Shown in pieces: positions 46,158 through 54,298 of a DNA stretch of 64,000 bases. Position numbers and translations under genes: made by a program. The DNA is from Alteripontixanthobacter muriae. Lineage in GTDB: Bacteria; Pseudomonadota; Alphaproteobacteria; Sphingomonadales; Sphingomonadaceae. The notes beneath the pieces are model-generated. The model had not been told where the DNA came from, searched no databases, and saw only the letters and a list, made by a program, of their open reading frames with translations. The stretch is from positions 57,434-121,433 of the forward strand of contig NZ_JAAFZT010000012.1 of the NCBI RefSeq assembly GCF_013336795.1, in the 5' to 3' direction. Numbering within the stretch: the stretch's first letter is position 1; each line of letters starts with the position of its first letter.

Positions 46158-47080
46158 CCGGGAACTCCACTGGGCCTGATCCGAGCAGGGGTTGGGATGA
46201 TTTCTGGACCAGGGATCGCCGCCAGCGGCGAGGCGGTGGCTGCCTGCCCGGCGGAGCCAGCGGCATAGAAGACGTGCAGAAACGTGAGTGGCAAGGTTTT
46301 GCGAAGAACCTGCCGCGCAAATCGCGCATCCTCGATCTGGCTACCGGTGACGGCAGGGTGATGCGCTGGATTGCCGCAGTACGGCCGGACGCCAGACTGG
46401 TCGGCGTCGACCAGGCCATGGTTTTGCCAGAGCCGCCGCGCGGATCGAAAGTTCGGGCCGGAATTGCCATCGAATCTCTACCCTTCAGCGATTGCTGGTT
46501 CGATGCGATCGTGAGCCAATTTGGATTCGAATATGCCGATATGGAGCAGGCTGCGCAGGAGATCGCCAGGGCGCTCAAGCCAGGCGGGGTCGCAGCCTTG
46601 CTGACCCATCGCCCGGATAGTCCGATTGTCGCTCACAATCGCGCGCGCAGGCACCAGATAAGCTGGGCTCTGGACGAGGCGAAGCTGGTCGAGCAGGCCA
46701 AAGGCAGCCTCTCGCTGCGCCGGACTGGCGCAAATTCGATCGTGCCACCTAACCTTGCTGCCGCGCCTGCAGAAGGGGCGCGTCGTTTCGGCCACGGATC
46801 GGCCGCCTGGGAGATTGCGGAAGCCGTTCGGCGGTCGCTGATCAACGGGAACCAGGCATCAATGCAGATCGTGGCACTTCTCGATGAGATTACGGCGAAA
46901 GCCCGCAGCGAGATCTCTCGACTTCAGTCTCTGGAAGAGGCTGCTGCAAATCTTGAACGGCCCGAGGCTTTTGCTGCGCTGCTCGCTCAAGCCGGTCTGG
47001 TCCAATCGGCAGTGAAGCCGCTGAACGACCGGTCATCTTCGAGTCCCTTCGCGGACTTCCGGACCATTCGCCACATCTGA
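46154..47080 (+). CDS. Class I SAM-dependent methyltransferase
   Basis: 308 residues. The SAM-binding motif I is ILDLATGDGRVMRWIAA, followed by LVGVDQAM, then motif IV-like FDAIVSQFGFEYADM and KPGGVAAL. The C-terminal half is helical and not conserved enough to name a substrate. The Arg/Gly-rich N-terminus (DRRQRRGGGC) is unusual. It overlaps the TPR-oxygenase stop by four bases and ends the three-gene operon. A terminator for the opposing receptor gene lies just downstream. Confidence 0.84.
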   Translation: MTGNSTGPDPSRGWDDFWTRDRRQRRGGGCLPGGASGIEDVQKREWQGFAKNLPRKSRILDLATGDGRVMRWIAAVRPDARLVGVDQAMVLPEPPRGSKVRAGIAIESLPFSDCWFDAIVSQFGFEYADMEQAAQEIARALKPGGVAALLTHRPDSPIVAHNRARRHQISWALDEAKLVEQAKGSLSLRRTGANSIVPPNLAAAPAEGARRFGHGSAAWEIAEAVRRSLINGNQASMQIVALLDEITAKARSEISRLQSLEEAAANLERPEAFAALLAQAGLVQSAVKPLNDRSSSSPFADFRTIRHI

Positions 47081-47113
47081 AGCGACAGGTACTGGCGCAT
47101 TTCAACATCCATG

Positions 47114-47146
47114 AAAAAGGGCGGCGAACCCGAAGGTTCGCCGCCC
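47114..47146 (-). terminator. Rho-independent terminator of the 47175-50105 receptor gene
   Basis: A 12-bp stem (GGGCGGCGAACC with GGTTCGCCGCCC around a four-base loop). On the minus strand the stem is followed by TTTTTC. It also lies just past the converging methyltransferase gene, but the plus-strand side lacks a T run. Confidence 0.87.
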
Positions 47147-47174
47147 CATTCTCATGCTTGTTTCTGCGAAGTTC

Positions 47175-50105
47175 TTAGAACTTGAATGCCGCAGAGACGA
47201 AGAAATCGCGACCGAGAACGTCGTAAACACCGGCGTAGGTGTTTGCCTGTTCCTGGTTGTCACCAAGCAGCAGGCTGTTCGTGTCGTTAATCACTTCGCC
47301 GGCCGCATTGAAGATCGGCGTGTCAGGCAGCGTGTCGAACAGGTTGTTGACACCCATTGCGATGCTGAACTGTTCCGTTACGTCGAAAGCGAAGCTCAGG
47401 TCGATGAGGTCATAGCTGTCGATTTCTTCCGAACCATTGAATTCTGCGAAATCAACATCATCATTGTCGTCTTGAACGGACGAAAGGTGGCGCCAACGGA
47501 CAGAAGTTGTCAGCGGACCGTCGATGAAGGAAGCACGGCTGGTCCACTTGTATTCCGGTGTCGGATTACCGCAGTTTACCGTACCGAACCGGCCTGCACA
47601 TTCGATAACATCACCTTGGCCAGCGATCGGTTCGAAGAACGAGGATTCGGTCCATGTGCCGAGGAACGACAGATTTAGGTCCTGCTCACCCGTGTCGGTC
47701 AGCAACGAGAACGGCACTGCAGTGGTGTAGCTCACCTCGAGATCGACACCCGACGTACCGAGTGTGGCAATGTTGGCGGTGGATACGAGCGGCGGATTAG
47801 CCGTCGTAATCGCGCCGATGCCGTTACGAATGCCGACGAAGGCCTGGCAGATCGGATCATTGATATCCTGGATCTGAGCAAAGCAGAGATCGAACGCCGT
47901 ACCGAGACCGATGGGCGAGATCGCGTCTTCCACTTCAATGTCGAAGTAGTCGGCCGTGACAATAAGGCCCGGGATGAAGCGTGGCTGCAGGACAACACCG
48001 GCGGTGAAGCTATCAGACGTTTCTTCCTGAAGGTCGGGGTTACCGCCGAACAGCGCAGGAATTTGCGTGTTCAGCTGGATCGACGAATCGCCGACACTGC
48101 CTGCGGGAACGCCGGTAGCAATGCAAAGCTCACGCGCACCGGGGTTGGCGGCGATGAAGGCTGCACTTGCGCACGGGTCGGTCGCAGCCGGGAAGCCGAT
48201 TGCCTGACCTGCAAACAATTCGCCGATGTTAGGCGCACGGATCGCACGCTGATATTGCGCACGGAAGGTGACATCGGGGATCGGAGCAAATTCGATACCG
48301 CCGGCATAGGTGAACGCATCACCCACGGCTTCCAGCGAGTAGTCGGAATATCGAGCCGCACCCGTGATATCGATACGGGCCGAACCGAATTCGATCGGAA
48401 CGTTAATTTCGCCGAACACTTCACGCACATCGTAGCTACCTTCGGTAGCATCGCCGGCGTTGAAGCCGATGACATCGCCCGACGAAAGAGCGGTGTCGGG
48501 AATGAACTGCGAGGCCACCCGGCGATATTCTACGCCGACGGCGAAACCGATGGCTTCAGCCGTACCGATGCCGAAATCGCCCGCCGTGCCGGAGATTGCC
48601 GCGTTGGCAACTTCCAAAGTGGAAATGTCGCCATTCTGCGCCAGGATGGAAATAGCGTCGAGCTGGGGCTGCGTCAGCGTACCCGGACCGAAAATATTGA
48701 TCGGCGTGGCACCTGGGGTTCCGTCTAGCCCCGCCTGGAAAGCCGAACGCGAGATGTTGCCTTCCTGTACGTTCGCATTGCGAGTGCGGGCATACATGTA
48801 ATAGGCATCATAGTTCAGGTAGTCGTTGATCGCTCCGCGAGCACCGCCGAGAACACGGAACGCGTTACGCTCGTCCAGGCTGTTGCGCGAACCGGTTTCA
48901 ACCGTACGGCGTTGAAGGAACAATTCGACCTGACCGTCACCAGCGCCGGTCGATTCCGTTGCTTCCAGCTGCTGCAACTGCGCGAAATCGGCAGCGCTCA
49001 GGAACGGACGGACAGTTGCCAGATCGACGATGAAGTCGCCGGTCACCGGCGTTGCCGCCAGTTCGGTCGCTACGCGGTTGTTCACGAAGGTGACTTCCGT
49101 GTAGAATTCGTGACCGTCGGAGAACTCGTAGTCGGCATAGCCGCCCATCAGGTAACGTTCCTGCGGGATCAGCAGGTAGTTAGCCGGAGCGTAGTTGTAG
49201 AGATCGCCGCGACGCTGGCGGAAATCGCCAGGGACGTCGAATACGACTGCACCGTTTGCGTCGAACTCAGTGCCTGTCGTGTCACCGTCACCGAAGTAGC
49301 GGATCACGCCGGAAGGCAGGGTGGAAGAACCGAACTGCTGCAGCGGAGCGCCGCTGGTTTCGCCGCCGAGGGCGAAGTTCGAGAATCCGCGCTGACCCTG
49401 GAAGATCGGATCACGGCTGTAGTACTCGGCGAATACGGTGGCGCTACCGCGGCCGTCATCGAAGGACGTACCGATCGCACCATGCACTTCATACCGTGCG
49501 CCGTCGCCTTCTTCGGTCAGGCTGTACTGGCCGCCAAGCTCGACACCTTCGATGTTGCGAAGACGGAAGTTGGTCACGCCGGCAATAGCGTCGGAGCCGT
49601 AAACTGCGGAGGCACCGCCAGTCACAACGTCGACCGAGTCGATGAGGAAAGACGGGATGGTGTTCAGGTCGACGACCTGCGTGGTATCGAAGAACATCCA
49701 GCGGCGGCCATTGACCAGGACGAGGTTACGGTTCGTGCCGAGGCCGCGCAGGTTCAGCGTAGCCGTACCGTTGCCGGGGTTGTTCGAGAATGCGGTGGTG
49801 CCGGGCACGACCTGCGGAAGGGTGTTGATCACGTTCTCGACGTTGACCGTACCGGAGAGCTTGAACTCTTCGTCGTTTACAACAGCGATCGGCGCGGCGG
49901 TTGCCGTGGTGCTGCGCTGAATGCGCGAACCGGTCACGACGATGAAGTTATCTTCGATCCGCTCATCGGGAGCAGCTTGGAGAGCGACTTCCTGATCGGT
50001 CAGATCGTTATCGTCGACGACCTGCGCATGAACGGGCGCGGTCATCATGGCACCAGCCATGACAGTTCCCGCCAGCAGCGCGGCCTTATTAAAACGGTTG
50101 GACAT
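47175..50105 (-). CDS. TonB-dependent outer-membrane receptor (first of two)
   Basis: 976 residues from the ATG at 50105 (MSNRFNKAAL) after a GGGGA ribosome site. Signal peptide ends PVHAQ; a short acidic stretch leads into a TonB-box-like IVVTGSRIQR, then the plug domain (ENVINTLPQVVP; LNLRGLGTNRNLVLVNGRR; VDVVTGGASAVYGSDAIAGV). The barrel ends FFVSAAFKF with the terminal phenylalanine signal. It imports an unknown substrate, often an oligosaccharide, peptide or siderophore, using TonB energy. It converges with the oxygenase-methyltransferase operon and is divergent from the small exported protein at 50347. Confidence 0.93.
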   Translation of the reverse strand: MSNRFNKAALLAGTVMAGAMMTAPVHAQVVDDNDLTDQEVALQAAPDERIEDNFIVVTGSRIQRSTTATAAPIAVVNDEEFKLSGTVNVENVINTLPQVVPGTTAFSNNPGNGTATLNLRGLGTNRNLVLVNGRRWMFFDTTQVVDLNTIPSFLIDSVDVVTGGASAVYGSDAIAGVTNFRLRNIEGVELGGQYSLTEEGDGARYEVHGAIGTSFDDGRGSATVFAEYYSRDPIFQGQRGFSNFALGGETSGAPLQQFGSSTLPSGVIRYFGDGDTTGTEFDANGAVVFDVPGDFRQRRGDLYNYAPANYLLIPQERYLMGGYADYEFSDGHEFYTEVTFVNNRVATELAATPVTGDFIVDLATVRPFLSAADFAQLQQLEATESTGAGDGQVELFLQRRTVETGSRNSLDERNAFRVLGGARGAINDYLNYDAYYMYARTRNANVQEGNISRSAFQAGLDGTPGATPINIFGPGTLTQPQLDAISILAQNGDISTLEVANAAISGTAGDFGIGTAEAIGFAVGVEYRRVASQFIPDTALSSGDVIGFNAGDATEGSYDVREVFGEINVPIEFGSARIDITGAARYSDYSLEAVGDAFTYAGGIEFAPIPDVTFRAQYQRAIRAPNIGELFAGQAIGFPAATDPCASAAFIAANPGARELCIATGVPAGSVGDSSIQLNTQIPALFGGNPDLQEETSDSFTAGVVLQPRFIPGLIVTADYFDIEVEDAISPIGLGTAFDLCFAQIQDINDPICQAFVGIRNGIGAITTANPPLVSTANIATLGTSGVDLEVSYTTAVPFSLLTDTGEQDLNLSFLGTWTESSFFEPIAGQGDVIECAGRFGTVNCGNPTPEYKWTSRASFIDGPLTTSVRWRHLSSVQDDNDDVDFAEFNGSEEIDSYDLIDLSFAFDVTEQFSIAMGVNNLFDTLPDTPIFNAAGEVINDTNSLLLGDNQEQANTYAGVYDVLGRDFFVSAAFKF

Positions 50106-50346
50106 TCCAATCCCCTTGTTGATGGCCCCCACAGGGCGCCTTCTTAAACATGTAAGTCATCGGACCTTTGGCCCGAACGGCAGACGTCTAGGCGAAAGAT
50201 TGTTGTTGCTGCAACGCCGAAAAGGGCGGTCGGATTGCGTGAACGCCGGTGTGTGACTTTCAAGTTACAGTTGGTGAAGCGGCACGAATGTGCCAATCCG
50301 CAGCCCTACCCGGCCATGCAAGCGGCCTCTTTCAAAAGGCAGTTCG

Positions 50347-50883
50347 ATGAAACATCTTATGAACGGCAGAACCTTGCTTTTTCTGGGCTCGGCAGCCCTG
50401 CTGCCCGGCAGCGCCCACGCACAGGACAATGCAGACAGCGCTTATATCGAAAGCCTGCGCGCCTGCCAGAACGTACCAAGCGACTCTGAACGCCTCGCCT
50501 GCTACGACCGCTCGGTCGCGGCAGTGACGCAGGCGACGGATCAGGGAGAGCTGCGGATCCTCGATCGGGAGGCGGTCAGTCAGACGCGCCGCCGCCTCTT
50601 CGGTTTCTCGCTCCCCGATATCGACATTTTCAAGACCCGCGGCGATCAGGGCGATCAGGAACTCGAAACGCTGACATCTACCGTAACTGCCGTACGCAAG
50701 CTGAGAGAGGACGCGTTCCTGTTCCAGATAGCGGATGGAGGAACATGGCAGATCCTCAATGCTCCCTCGCGCCTCCGGCGGATCGAAGTCGGTGACAGTG
50801 TCGAGTTCAAGAAAGCGGCGCTCGGAACATATTTCGTGCGGGTAAACGGCGGCATCGGCGTAAAGGGCCGACGGGTTCGCTGA
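50347..50883 (+). CDS. Small exported protein of unknown function
   Basis: 178 residues from the ATG at 50347 (MKHLMNGRTLLFLG); an in-frame start 19 codons earlier gives no signal peptide. Signal peptide ends GSAHAQ. The mature part has two cysteines in an ESLRACQNVPSDSERLACYD segment, probably a disulfide, then a predicted beta-rich region (TWQILNAPSRLRRIEVGDSVEF; YFVRVNGGIGVKGRRVR). It lies between the two TonB receptor genes, pointing toward the second. I do not recognise the family; a periplasmic partner or regulator of the receptors is possible. Confidence 0.7.
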   Translation: MKHLMNGRTLLFLGSAALLPGSAHAQDNADSAYIESLRACQNVPSDSERLACYDRSVAAVTQATDQGELRILDREAVSQTRRRLFGFSLPDIDIFKTRGDQGDQELETLTSTVTAVRKLREDAFLFQIADGGTWQILNAPSRLRRIEVGDSVEFKKAALGTYFVRVNGGIGVKGRRVR

Positions 50884-51082
50884 AGACCAAATAACTGCCG
50901 AGACCGGGAGTGTTGCAGTTTGGCGACAGATTTTACCCAAACATGAGCGCGCGCTTAATAAGCATTGCAGCCAAGCCCTCGCTTGCGGCAGTCCGATACC
51001 GCTAGCGTGATGCACACGAGCGTGCAGCGCCTATTGCTTCGTGTCGAATTCAGGCCGGGTCGCACCGGCAAACCCTTGGGGA

Positions 51083-54000
51083 ATGACCAACCACATGAAC
51101 TATTTTCTTAACACCGTCCCTCACGCCAGGATCGGCCTTCTCGCCAGTGCCGGCATTGCGGCACTCGCGTTCGCAAACCCGGTTTATGCTCAAGCCAGCT
51201 CTCCGGGCCTGCCGACTGTGGACTGCCCGGACCTCGACGATGACGGCGTCTGCGATCCGGATGAATCAAACCTCAGCAACGCCGACACCACCGCGGAAAT
51301 GCCAAATACGATCGTCGTGACCGGTTCGCGCATCCGCCGCGACGAGTTTTCGACCGTTGAACCGATCACGGTCATCACTGCCGACGAGATCACTCAGGGT
51401 GGTTTCGCTTCTTCGACAGATGCGCTCCAGAGCAATGCGGTTACCGCCGGCGCGGGTCAGATCAACAACTACTATGCCGGTTTCGTAACGGACGGCGGCA
51501 CGGGTGCAAATACACTCGGTCTGCGTGGCCTCGGCCCGGCACGTACGCTGATCCTGCTGAATGGGCGCCGTCTTGCGCCGGGTGGTACTCGCGGCTCCCT
51601 GCTGGCTGCCGACCTTAACGTCCTTCCGACCGCGATCGTGGAGCGGATTGAAGTTCTCAAGGCTGGTGCCTCGTCTGTTTATGGCTCTGACGCAGTTGCA
51701 GGTGTTGTCAACATCATCACCGACGACCAGCTTCGCGGTCTCCACCTCGACCTGCAGGTCAACGTTCCCGAAGTCGGCGCAGGCGTTACGACTCGTGCAG
51801 CAGCGTCCTTCGGCTTCCAGGCCGACCGCCTGAACTTGATTGGCTCGTTTGAATATACGAAGCGCGGTGGCTACCGGCGCAATCAGAACGACTGGTTCAA
51901 TTGCCCTATCGCCGGCTTCCTCGATGGTGAAGGCAGCGAATTCGGTTCGGGCGACTATATTGACCCCGCTACCGGCGAGCCCAAGTGCTTCGGTCTCGAT
52001 AACGGCGGTGTCACGATCAACACGCTTGGTGTTTCGACGCGAAATGCTCCGGATCGTCTGACGGGAGTAATCGGAAGGTTCAACCGTCTTGTACCCGATG
52101 CGTCCAACGTGAGCGGACCCACGCCAGGCTTCTCGGGCGTCAATCTCAACACCCGCGACACTTTCGATCCGGTTCAGGAAAACGAATTCCTGATCACGCC
52201 GCTTGAAAAGTACACCGGCTATCTCAGCGCGTCGTATGAGCTCGATGCTCTGGGCAATGCCGAACTGTACGCCGACATTCTCGCCACCCGGCGTAAGTCG
52301 GAAGCCGTTCTTTATCGTCAGCTCTCGCTCGATTACCCGATCTACCTGAACGACGATTTCACACCCACGGGCCGGATCAATCCGCTGGTGCCCGCTCAGT
52401 TCCAGAATTCCATTCTCGGTTTCCCGAACCAAACCACCGGAACTGGCTTCCTTGGGGCCCGCGCCTTCATCGGCTTCGGATTGACCGATAGCCGTCAGAA
52501 CGTCGACTATGTGCGTGCAGGCGGCGGTCTCCGTGGTGACCTGGCGTTCGTTCCCGACTGGCGCTATGACGTTTATGTCGGCAAGTCCTGGAACGACGCG
52601 ACCTACGAAGCCGAAACGTTCCTTACCGACCGTATCGCTGCATCGACGGATGTTGTTCTCGACGCTGACGGCAACGTGGTTTGCGCAAGCCAGGCAATCA
52701 ATCCGAGCTGTGTGGCTGCCCCGCCGCTCAATGCCGACACGATTGGCGGTCGCTTGCCGCAGGCGTATCGGGATTACATCCTGGCAAATACCATCGGCAC
52801 CACGCAATTCCGCGAAACGACTTTCGCGGCAAACATCGACGGTCCGCTGTTCACGCTTCCCGCCGGTGAGGTGCAGCTCGCACTCGGCGCAGAGTACCGC
52901 AAGCAGAGCATCAACGATCAGCCCGATGAAAACTCGGTCAATGGCAACCTTTACAACCTTACGGCTTCGACCCCCACGGTCGGCTCGGACAGCGTGAAGG
53001 AAGTCTTCGGCGAAGTGTTCGTTCCGCTTCTCAGGGATCGTGCGTTCTTCGAAAATCTGACGTTGAACGCATCGGTACGTTACACGGATTACGAATCCTA
53101 CGGCAGCGACGTCACCTACAAGGTCGCGGGTGAATGGGAATTCTTCCCCGGCGTCGGAGTTCGCGCAAGCTACGGCACCTCGTACCGGGCACCGGCTCTT
53201 GCCGAGCAGTTCCTCGGTGCGACCAGCGGGTTCCTCGGATCGGGTTCGGACCCTTGCGACTCGGACAACTTTCCGGCCAACCCGGCTGCACGTACGCCGA
53301 ACGAGCAGATCATTGCCGCGAACTGTGCTGCTGTCGGGATCGACGTGAACACGTTCGTTCAGACGAGCGGGATCACGGTACTCCGTAAAGGCGGCGCAGA
53401 AACTGGCCTGGCAGCGGAAACGTCGACCAACTGGTCGGTCGGCGCGGTCGTCAGTCCTCCGATCCCGCAGTCGATCGGGTCTCTCACGCTCGCTCTCGAT
53501 TACTTCGACATTAAGGTCGAGAACGGCGTGTCCGACCTCGCGGGCGGAACGATCCTGAACCGTTGCTATGGTGAAGCGAACTTCGACCCGGCCGGTGGTT
53601 TCTGCCGCTTCGTTGATCGTAACACCAACAATCAGCTCGAAGTCACCAGCAGCTTCGTCAATCTTGCCGAAGACATCGTTAAGGGCTTCGAGTTCAATGG
53701 CCGCTTCTCAAGCGATATCGGCCCGGGCCGCTTCGTTCTGAATGCCAATGTGACGAAGTATACCGAACAGTCGACCCGCCTGTTCCCTGAAGAGTTCCTC
53801 GACGACGCCAATGGCATCGTCACGAGCCCTGACTGGGTCGGCACCTTTGACGCAACATACGCGATGGATAATGTGACACTGCGTTACGGTGTCGATTGGA
53901 CTGACGGAGATCGGAACGCCACCTACGATTTCTTCGCCTTCGACAACATCACGGGTGAAGTAGACGAAGAACTGGTGCAGTCCTTCCGTGACATCTACCT

Positions 54001-54211
54001 TCTCGAAGTGGACGATTACTTCCTCCACAGCGCGTCAGTTCAGTTCGGCCAAGACGATTACGAATTCACCATCGGTGTTCGTAACCTGTTTGACACCCGG
54101 CCCCCGCGCATCTCTGCAGTCGGCTTCAGCAGTGTTGGGAACGCACCGCTGTACTCGGGCTACGATTACGCGGGGCGTACCTTCTTCGCGAATGCAGCTT
54201 ACAAGTTCTAA
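51083..54211 (+). CDS. TonB-dependent outer-membrane receptor (second), with calcium-loop-like N-terminus
   Basis: 1042 residues from the ATG at 51083 after TTGGGGA. Signal peptide (IGLLASAGIAALAFANPVYAQ). Residues 47-61 read DCPDLDDDGVCDPDE, a thrombospondin-type-3-like Asp-rich loop with two cysteines, unusual just before the plug. Then a TonB-box-like IVVTGSRIRR, the plug (LGLRGLGPARTLILLNGRR; RIEVLKAGASSVYGSDAVAGV) and the barrel ending RTFFANAAYKF. It resembles the first receptor in plug and barrel motifs. A strong terminator follows. Substrate unknown. Confidence 0.92.
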   Translation: MTNHMNYFLNTVPHARIGLLASAGIAALAFANPVYAQASSPGLPTVDCPDLDDDGVCDPDESNLSNADTTAEMPNTIVVTGSRIRRDEFSTVEPITVITADEITQGGFASSTDALQSNAVTAGAGQINNYYAGFVTDGGTGANTLGLRGLGPARTLILLNGRRLAPGGTRGSLLAADLNVLPTAIVERIEVLKAGASSVYGSDAVAGVVNIITDDQLRGLHLDLQVNVPEVGAGVTTRAAASFGFQADRLNLIGSFEYTKRGGYRRNQNDWFNCPIAGFLDGEGSEFGSGDYIDPATGEPKCFGLDNGGVTINTLGVSTRNAPDRLTGVIGRFNRLVPDASNVSGPTPGFSGVNLNTRDTFDPVQENEFLITPLEKYTGYLSASYELDALGNAELYADILATRRKSEAVLYRQLSLDYPIYLNDDFTPTGRINPLVPAQFQNSILGFPNQTTGTGFLGARAFIGFGLTDSRQNVDYVRAGGGLRGDLAFVPDWRYDVYVGKSWNDATYEAETFLTDRIAASTDVVLDADGNVVCASQAINPSCVAAPPLNADTIGGRLPQAYRDYILANTIGTTQFRETTFAANIDGPLFTLPAGEVQLALGAEYRKQSINDQPDENSVNGNLYNLTASTPTVGSDSVKEVFGEVFVPLLRDRAFFENLTLNASVRYTDYESYGSDVTYKVAGEWEFFPGVGVRASYGTSYRAPALAEQFLGATSGFLGSGSDPCDSDNFPANPAARTPNEQIIAANCAAVGIDVNTFVQTSGITVLRKGGAETGLAAETSTNWSVGAVVSPPIPQSIGSLTLALDYFDIKVENGVSDLAGGTILNRCYGEANFDPAGGFCRFVDRNTNNQLEVTSSFVNLAEDIVKGFEFNGRFSSDIGPGRFVLNANVTKYTEQSTRLFPEEFLDDANGIVTSPDWVGTFDATYAMDNVTLRYGVDWTDGDRNATYDFFAFDNITGEVDEELVQSFRDIYLLEVDDYFLHSASVQFGQDDYEFTIGVRNLFDTRPPRISAVGFSSVGNAPLYSGYDYAGRTFFANAAYKF

Positions 54212-54230
54212 TTCGTTGCACGTAAAAAGA

Positions 54231-54261
54231 GAGGGCCCCGGGAAACCGGGGCCCTCTTTTT
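54231..54261. terminator. Bidirectional rho-independent terminator between the second receptor and clpB
   Basis: An 11-bp stem (GAGGGCCCCGG with CCGGGGCCCTC around GAAA) is flanked by an A run on the left and TTTTT on the right, so it works on both strands. It separates the convergent TonB receptor (+) and clpB (-). Confidence 0.92.
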
Positions 54262-54298
54262 GCGCTCCCGGACGGGCTGCGACTGAAAGCGCGAGGGA

